A stretch of 7,466 nucleotides of DNA from Candidatus Omnitrophota bacterium. Its GTDB lineage: Bacteria > Omnitrophota > Gorgyraeia > Duberdicusellales > 4484-171. The notes under the pieces were generated by a model that was given only the letters and a program-made list of their open reading frames with translations, was not told the DNA's origin and ran no database searches. Each line of letters starts with the position of its first letter. Within the stretch, counting starts at the first letter, position 1. This document shows positions 1 through 4,620 of this stretch, in pieces. Where the stretch lies: the NCBI GenBank assembly GCA_028702365.1, contig JAQVOZ010000064.1, positions 1 to 7,466 of the forward strand, read 5' to 3'. Position numbers and translations under genes: made by a program.

Positions 1-8
1 CCCCTTTT
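1..8 (-). promoter_or_regulatory. Possible ribosome binding site of a next gene beyond the window
   Basis: Immediately after the purM stop the coding strand reads AAAAGGGG up to the window edge. This purine-rich stretch resembles a Shine-Dalgarno sequence, so another gene of the operon may start just outside. The start codon is not visible, so this is only suggestive. Confidence 0.3.
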
Positions 9-1016
9 TTAGCCTAAGCTTACTTTATTTTGACTTTTTATAATTTCCCCTATCAGGCATGATTGAATTTTTGATTTGGTAAGCGCTTTTGAAATGGCGC
101 TTAGGTATTTTTTACCCACTACAAACATCATACCTATACCCATATTAAAGACTGTATACATTTCGTCTTCGCAGCTGCCACCACGCTCCTGAATTGTCCT
201 AAATATTTCAGGCACCTTCCAGGAATTTTTTTGAATAACCATGCCAAACTCTTCCGGCAAAACTTTTGTGGCTTTTTTATAAAATGCTCCGCCGGTAACA
301 TGAGCGATTGCTTTTATGGCATCTTTCGAGTAATTCGTTACGCCCAATGCACTTAAAACCGGCTTAACATATATACGGGTAGGCGCCAGTAATTCTTTTG
401 AATACTTACGAATTCCGCTATCGCCCAAAACTTTCCTCGCGAGGGAAAAGCCGTTGGAATGCAGGCCGCTTGACGCAAGCCCTATAATTAAGTCTCCTTC
501 TTTTATATTGTTTGCATTAACCATTTTATACTTATCGACTATACCTACGCAAAATCCGGCTAAATCATATTCGTCTGCATCATACATACCAGGCATTTCT
601 GCGGTTTCTCCGCCGATAAGCTGGCAATTGGATTGATTGAGGCCTTTGTGGATTCCCTTAACTACATCTTTTAAAACTGCGGGTTTAACCTTGCCGCAGG
701 CAATATAATCCAAAAAAAACAAAGGCTTTGCACCAAGACAAATAATGTCATTCACATTCATTCCCACAAGGTCCACGCCTACGCCGTCGTGAATCTTAAG
801 TTTCTGCGCAATTTTTAATTTTGTGCCAACACCATCGGTTGAAGAAACAAGAATAGGATTTTTATATTTCTTAACGAAAGGCGACAAATCAAAAGGGCAT
901 CCAAATGCAGCTATTTTACTGAGCGGGCTGGAAGACAAAAAATTCTTAATACCGGAGACAAAACTATCAGCCTTGGCTATGTCAACTCCGGCGAGTTTAT
1001 ATGTATTGTGTTTCAT
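9..1016 (-). CDS. purM: Phosphoribosylformylglycinamidine cyclo-ligase (AIR synthetase)
   Basis: It uses ATP to close FGAM into aminoimidazole ribonucleotide (step 5), directly after the PurLQ reaction. I start it at the ATG at 1016, giving 335 residues (family about 340-350). The protein then begins MKHNTYKLAGVDI, the usual PurM N-terminus. The frame is open 35 codons further upstream, but that part would overlap the paralogue's coding end and shows no PurM character. Motifs: STDGVGTKLKIA (59-70), MNVNDIICLGAKPLFFLDY (86-104), GGETAEMPGMY (135-145), GLASSGLHSNGFSLAR (179-194), APTRIYVKP (211-219), AHVTGG (238-243) and FNMGIGM (290-296). Small deviations are FGCPF (38-42), where FGGLF is common, and TGGAFYKK (241-248), where TGGGL is common; neither suggests loss of function. 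The paralogue's TGA is one base before the ATG (TGATATG), so translation is probably coupled. The C-terminus is complete, with TAA at 11..9. Confidence 0.97.
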   Translation of the reverse strand: MKHNTYKLAGVDIAKADSFVSGIKNFLSSSPLSKIAAFGCPFDLSPFVKKYKNPILVSSTDGVGTKLKIAQKLKIHDGVGVDLVGMNVNDIICLGAKPLFFLDYIACGKVKPAVLKDVVKGIHKGLNQSNCQLIGGETAEMPGMYDADEYDLAGFCVGIVDKYKMVNANNIKEGDLIIGLASSGLHSNGFSLARKVLGDSGIRKYSKELLAPTRIYVKPVLSALGVTNYSKDAIKAIAHVTGGAFYKKATKVLPEEFGMVIQKNSWKVPEIFRTIQERGGSCEDEMYTVFNMGIGMMFVVGKKYLSAISKALTKSKIQSCLIGEIIKSQNKVSLG

Positions 1017-1017
1017 A

Positions 1018-2412
1018 TCAAACTTTTCCTGTCCAGCAATAAAGGCAAAGCCTGTCATGAGGAAGCCCCACAGCTTCAACCATATCTTTAATCGTCTGGA
1101 ACCGAAGAGTGGTAACTTCAAGGTCTCTTGCTATCCATTCAACCATTTCACGATATTTTTCCGAGCTCTCATCTATATATTCGGAAATATCCTCAAGGTC
1201 ATGGCCCTCCAATGCCTTAATAGCTTTTCGCGCAGCCAGCTCATGAATGCTTCGCGTCGAAAGGCAAAATTTACACGGAAACATAAGCGGCGGACAAGCC
1301 GGCCTCACGTGGACTTCCTTTGCTCCTGCATCCCAAAGTTTATTTATAGTAAAATTTTTAAGCTGTGTGCCGCGCACTATCGAATCTTCACATACAACGA
1401 TACGGTTATTTCTGATTATCTCTTCAATCGGAATAAGTTTCATCTTGGCAATTAAGTCACGCGTTTCCTGGGAAGGAGGCGTATAACTTCTTCCGTAGCC
1501 CGGAGTATATTTGACCAGCGGCCTTTTATAAGGAATTTTCGATTCAATAGCGTAGCCTAAAGCATGCGCAACTCCGGAATCAGGAACGCCGGAAACTATA
1601 TCGGCTTCAATATCTTTATCGTGTTTTGCCAAAGCTCTTCCGCAGCGCTCACGCACCACTTCAGCGTTAATCCCCTCGTAGCATGAAGCAGGAAACCCGG
1701 TATATATCCATAGAAATGTGCAAATCTTACTGTTTTTGGTCCCAGGTTTTTTCTCAACTAAACCGTCTTTAGTCATAAGAACGATCTCTCCGGGTGCCAG
1801 GTATTTTTCTATATCAAAATCTAAATTTGAAAAAGCGGTAGTTTCCGAAGTAACAGCAAGGGCACCCGGTTTTTTACCGATTACAAGGGGCGTATAGCCG
1901 AACCGGTCACGCGCGGCATAAATTCCTTCTTCGGTTAACAATAGAAGCGAACAGGAACCATCTATAACAGAAAACATTTTTTCTATGCCGTCAACCAGGT
2001 TTTTCCCCTGGGTGATGATTTTTGCCATAAGCTCGGTAACATTAACTCCACTTGTTTTTATTTCGCTGAAAGACACTCCCTTATCAAGGAGAGACGCCAG
2101 AAGCTTATCTTTGTTTTCGATTAATCCGACTGTAACAATGCAGAATTTCCCGAATTTAGAATTAAGGTAAATAGGCTGCTCATCCGAATCGCTGATTACG
2201 CCTATGCCTGACTTAGCAGAAATTTTATGATAATCATCAAAAAACTTTGATTTAAATTGTGATTGATTTATGCCGTGTATCTGCCTGATGAATGTATCAT
2301 TTAAAACAGCAAGGCCGGCATACTCTGTTCCCATGTGGGAATGATAGTCTGTGCCGTAAAATAAATCTTTAACGCAATTGTCATCTGAAATAGTCCCAAA
2401 AATTCCACTCAT
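1018..2412 (-). CDS. PurF paralogue with degenerate glutaminase domain and intact PRTase motifs
   Basis: This 464-residue protein aligns with PurF along its whole length but lacks the glutaminase active site. It starts MSGIFG, with Ser2 (codon AGT) where PurF has the nucleophile Cys. QHRGEES has become SHMGTEY (25-31), the RYSTTG loop is replaced and shortened (GVISDSDEQP, 71-80), HNGN has become TVGL (94-97) and the SDSE Asp is Val125. The transferase half keeps GVPDSG (275-280), YGRSYTPP (306-313) and the PRPP motif CEDSIVRGTQ (341-350, with Glu for the first Asp). Cys231, Cys380, Cys456 and Cys459 match the Fe-S ligands of PurF. The segment between the second and third cysteines is about 25 residues longer and lacks YGID. 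It lies between purF and purM. PurF-like proteins with non-Cys starts are, as I recall, present in other bacteria and usually annotated as amidophosphoribosyltransferase; I know of no established function. Options are an ammonia-dependent transferase, a non-catalytic partner of PurF, or a nucleotide sensor. Confidence 0.9.
   Translation of the reverse strand: MSGIFGTISDDNCVKDLFYGTDYHSHMGTEYAGLAVLNDTFIRQIHGINQSQFKSKFFDDYHKISAKSGIGVISDSDEQPIYLNSKFGKFCIVTVGLIENKDKLLASLLDKGVSFSEIKTSGVNVTELMAKIITQGKNLVDGIEKMFSVIDGSCSLLLLTEEGIYAARDRFGYTPLVIGKKPGALAVTSETTAFSNLDFDIEKYLAPGEIVLMTKDGLVEKKPGTKNSKICTFLWIYTGFPASCYEGINAEVVRERCGRALAKHDKDIEADIVSGVPDSGVAHALGYAIESKIPYKRPLVKYTPGYGRSYTPPSQETRDLIAKMKLIPIEEIIRNNRIVVCEDSIVRGTQLKNFTINKLWDAGAKEVHVRPACPPLMFPCKFCLSTRSIHELAARKAIKALEGHDLEDISEYIDESSEKYREMVEWIARDLEVTTLRFQTIKDMVEAVGLPHDRLCLYCWTGKV
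1023..1030 (-). promoter_or_regulatory. Ribosome binding site that sets the purM start
   Basis: AGGAAAAG on the coding strand, with its AGGA core 10 bases before the ATG at 1016. It sits in the last codons of the upstream PurF paralogue and supports the 335-residue start over the longer in-frame alternative at 1121. Confidence 0.65.
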
Positions 2413-2420
2413 ATTTAATC

Positions 2421-2427
2421 GCCTTTT
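2421..2427 (-). promoter_or_regulatory. Ribosome binding site of the PurF paralogue
   Basis: In the 33-base gap after the purF stop, the coding strand reads AAAAGGC. Its AAGG core ends 9 bases before the ATG at 2412. This supports initiation exactly at the Met-Ser start and makes an upstream start with a Cys-containing leader unlikely. Confidence 0.6.
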
Positions 2428-2445
2428 ATTTATTGAAAATAACTA

Positions 2446-3846
2446 TTATTCCTTCGCCCTTTCCAAAATATATTTATCCGTATAAGCAGAATGTTTTACC
2501 GGGTAATCTCCCGACCAGCAGGCATTACAATAGAATGATGCCGGGTGCTTAAAACATTTAAGCATTCCTTCCAGGCTTAAATAGCCTAAACTGTCAACGC
2601 CGAGATACGTTTCTATTTCTTTTATGGTTTTTTCGTTGGCGATTAATTTTTTCGGGTCAGGAAAATCTATGCCGTAGAAACAGCCGAACCTGTGCGGCGG
2701 GCAGGATATTCTAAGATGCACTTCTTTCGCTCCCATATCGCGGAAACTTCTAACCCTTATCCTCGAAGTTGTACCCCTTACTACAGAGTCGTCTACGATA
2801 ACTACGCGTTTGCCCTTCACTACTTCCTTTAATATATTGAATTTAAGCTTCACCCCGAATTCTCTTTTTTCCTGCTGAGGCTGAATGAAGGTCCTTCCTA
2901 TATAGTGATTTCTGATTATGCCTACCTCAAAAGGCAATCCTGATTCTCTGGCAAAACCAAGTGCAGCCGAGGTCCCTGAATCAGGCACTCCGATAACGAT
3001 ATCAGCTTTCGCCGGACGTTCGAAGGCAAGCTGCCTGCCCAATTTTTCTCTGACCAAATGGACAGTTTCGCCAAAAACCATGGAATCCGGACGCGAAAAA
3101 TAAACATGCTCAAAGGCGCAAAATGCATATTTTTTCTTAGGCTCCGCATATTTTACAGAACGCAATCCATTTTTATTTATTATTACAATTTCTCCGGGTT
3201 CAACTTCCCTTATGAGCTGCGCTCCGATTAAATCCAAAGCGCAGGATTCAGAAGCTATGAATAAAGAATCGTCTTTCTTGCCTATGCAAAGCGGCCTAAA
3301 ACCCATGGGATCCCTTATCCCCATAACCTCATCTTTAGTCATAAGTACAAGAGAATATGCTCCTTTTATTTTCTTCAAAGCATCGATAATTTTGCCTTCT
3401 GTGGATTTTTCTTTGGAACGCATAATCAGATGAAGAATTAATTCCGAATCAGAGGTAGTCTGGAAGATTGCACCTTTACCTTCAAGGCGTTGGCGCAGCT
3501 CCTTTGAATTTATAAGATTTCCATTGTGTGCCAGTGCAAGCGGAAGTTTGTATGAATCGACAAAAAGCGGCTGCGCGTTTCTTAAAGCGCTGGAACCGGT
3601 TGTAGAATACCTCACATGGCCTATTGCCTGATAACCTTTAAGTTTCGCTAATTGTTCGGCATCGAAGACTTCGCTTACAAGCCCCATACCCAAGTGGGCA
3701 TTGAAAGTAGTCCCATCAAAAGAAATAATTCCGCAGGATTCTTCTCCGCGGTGCTGAAGCGAAAACAAGCCCAGGAATGCAAGCAGGTTAGCTTCGTTGT
3801 TATTGTAAACTCCGAACAATCCGCAGTATTCTTTTATTCTTCCCAT
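2446..3846 (-). CDS. purF: Amidophosphoribosyltransferase (glutamine PRPP amidotransferase), Fe-S type
   Basis: It catalyses the committed first step of purine synthesis: PRPP plus glutamine gives phosphoribosylamine. It has 466 residues. A 7-residue leader MGRIKEY precedes Cys8, the expected N-terminal nucleophile after propeptide removal, as in Bacillus PurF. The Ntn-hydrolase glutaminase domain has QHRGEES (31-37), VRYSTTG (78-84), HNGN (107-110) and SDSE (132-135). The phosphoribosyltransferase domain has the pyrophosphate loop GVPDSG (286-291), the flexible loop IGRTFIQP (316-323) and the PRPP motif VDDSVVRGTT (351-360), then CFYGID (389-394). Cys243, Cys389, Cys440 and Cys443 match the four 4Fe-4S ligands of the Bacillus enzyme; the first two become 236 and 382 after processing. 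The ATG is 4 bases after the purQ stop and lacks a clear Shine-Dalgarno sequence (upstream is TTTTAAATAAAACT), so translation is likely coupled to purQ. By family knowledge it would be feedback-inhibited by purine nucleotides. Confidence 0.97.
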   Translation of the reverse strand: MGRIKEYCGLFGVYNNNEANLLAFLGLFSLQHRGEESCGIISFDGTTFNAHLGMGLVSEVFDAEQLAKLKGYQAIGHVRYSTTGSSALRNAQPLFVDSYKLPLALAHNGNLINSKELRQRLEGKGAIFQTTSDSELILHLIMRSKEKSTEGKIIDALKKIKGAYSLVLMTKDEVMGIRDPMGFRPLCIGKKDDSLFIASESCALDLIGAQLIREVEPGEIVIINKNGLRSVKYAEPKKKYAFCAFEHVYFSRPDSMVFGETVHLVREKLGRQLAFERPAKADIVIGVPDSGTSAALGFARESGLPFEVGIIRNHYIGRTFIQPQQEKREFGVKLKFNILKEVVKGKRVVIVDDSVVRGTTSRIRVRSFRDMGAKEVHLRISCPPHRFGCFYGIDFPDPKKLIANEKTIKEIETYLGVDSLGYLSLEGMLKCFKHPASFYCNACWSGDYPVKHSAYTDKYILERAKE

Positions 3847-3850
3847 AGTT

Positions 3851-4618
3851 TTATTTAAAATAATTAACGCCGTTTTCGAAAAATTTAAGCCCGAAAGGAG
3901 AAATTTCGTTTTCTTTCCAGTAGGGCCATTGATGTTTGAACATAAACCTTTCCGGATGCGGCATAAGCCCTAAAACTTTTCCTGTTCTATCGGTTATACC
4001 GGCTATATCATTCAGGGAACCATTAGGATTAAAAGGGTACTTAGCAGACTGGCCCCTTGAATCAACATAGCGCAAAGCGACCTGGCCGAGACTCTCTATT
4101 TTATCCAAAATACCTTTCTCTGCATAGAACTTTCCTTCACCATGCGCAACCGGTAAATTTATGATTTCCGGCAAATCCCGTAGCCATATTTGTGGGACGT
4201 GGGACGTTGGACGTGGGACGTTTAAATACACCCATCTATCCTCGAACCTTCCCGAATCGTTTGCATCAAGCGTAACTGTTTGCTTAAAGTCTGCGTCGGG
4301 TAATATGCCTGTTTTAGCCAACACCTGAAAACCGTTGCATATGCCTATAATCAGCCCGCCTTTGGCAATAAATTCTTTTAACTGGTCCTTAAACCAAAGC
4401 AAAAGCTCAAGGGATAAAATTTTTCCGGCGCCCAGATCGTCACCATAACTAAATCCACCGGGCATGGCAATTATCTGATAATTTTTAAGGTCATTTTTTT
4501 CCTTTACCTGGTTTACGTGGTATAAATGCGTATCTGCTCCGGCAAGAGAAAATGCAAATTCAGTTTCCTTGTCGCAATTTACACCAGCTGTGCGTATAAC
4601 CAAAACTTTTGGTTTCAT
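3851..4618 (-). CDS. purQ: Phosphoribosylformylglycinamidine synthase, glutaminase subunit PurQ
   Basis: This class I glutamine amidotransferase hydrolyses glutamine and passes ammonia to PurL for FGAM synthesis. It has 255 residues. The N-terminal strand KVLVIRTAGVNCDKE and the MPGGFSYGDDLGAG segment (52-65) are typical of PurQ. The nucleophile is Cys94 in GICNGFQVL, and the His221/Glu223 pair lies in MPHPERF. GRFEDRWVYL (123-132) and PVAHGEGKFY (156-165) are shared with the glutaminase domain of large PurL, which fits its partner. The ATG lies 2 bases after the purL stop. An AAGGA at 4635..4631, inside the end of purL, is 12 bases upstream, so translation is probably coupled. Residues 133-142 (NVPRPTSHVP) are encoded by a 7-bp tandem repeat, and this region looks unlike the usual PurQ sequence before the PVAHGEGKF motif. 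All catalytic residues are present, so the protein should be active. Confidence 0.96.
   Translation of the reverse strand: MKPKVLVIRTAGVNCDKETEFAFSLAGADTHLYHVNQVKEKNDLKNYQIIAMPGGFSYGDDLGAGKILSLELLLWFKDQLKEFIAKGGLIIGICNGFQVLAKTGILPDADFKQTVTLDANDSGRFEDRWVYLNVPRPTSHVPQIWLRDLPEIINLPVAHGEGKFYAEKGILDKIESLGQVALRYVDSRGQSAKYPFNPNGSLNDIAGITDRTGKVLGLMPHPERFMFKHQWPYWKENEISPFGLKFFENGVNYFK
4193..4220. repeat. Four tandem 7-bp units (TGGGACG) inside purQ
   Basis: On the plus strand four heptamers follow each other: TGGGACG (4193-4199), TGGGACG (4200-4206), TTGGACG (4207-4213) and TGGGACG (4214-4220). The third differs by one base. On the coding strand they read as ACGTCCC/ACGTCCA repeats and supply the Val-Pro-Arg-Pro-Thr-Ser-His-Val-Pro stretch of PurQ. 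Three extra units add 21 bp, so expansion from one unit keeps the frame. I saw no other copies in the window. Confidence 0.9.
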
Positions 4619-4620
4619 AT

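Noticed and set aside
1017..1121. Longer purM start at 1121 giving a 370-residue protein
   Set aside because: The extra 35 residues overlap the coding end of the PurF paralogue, are unlike any PurM N-terminus, and the ATG at 1016 has a ribosome binding site and starts a typical PurM sequence.
823..1455. Plus-strand open frame of 210 codons
   Set aside because: It is antisense to purM and the PurF paralogue, both clearly conserved. The protein shows no recognisable domain and the frame is a shadow of their codons.
2410..2412. Ser2 of the PurF paralogue as a one-base sequencing error for Cys (AGT for TGT)
   Set aside because: The other glutaminase residues are also missing at several distant sites, so a single base error would not explain the degeneration.
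2413..2445. Terminator or internal promoter between purF and its paralogue
   Set aside because: The 33 bases hold no hairpin and no clear -35/-10 pair; only a ribosome binding site is supported.
2922..3149. Minus-strand 75-codon frame inside purF
   Set aside because: It lies wholly within purF in another frame, and purF is intact and conserved across this stretch.
4193..4220. Heptamer array as a CRISPR array or regulatory direct repeat
   Set aside because: The units are 7 bp with no spacers and lie within the purQ coding sequence, so neither a CRISPR array nor an operator is supported.
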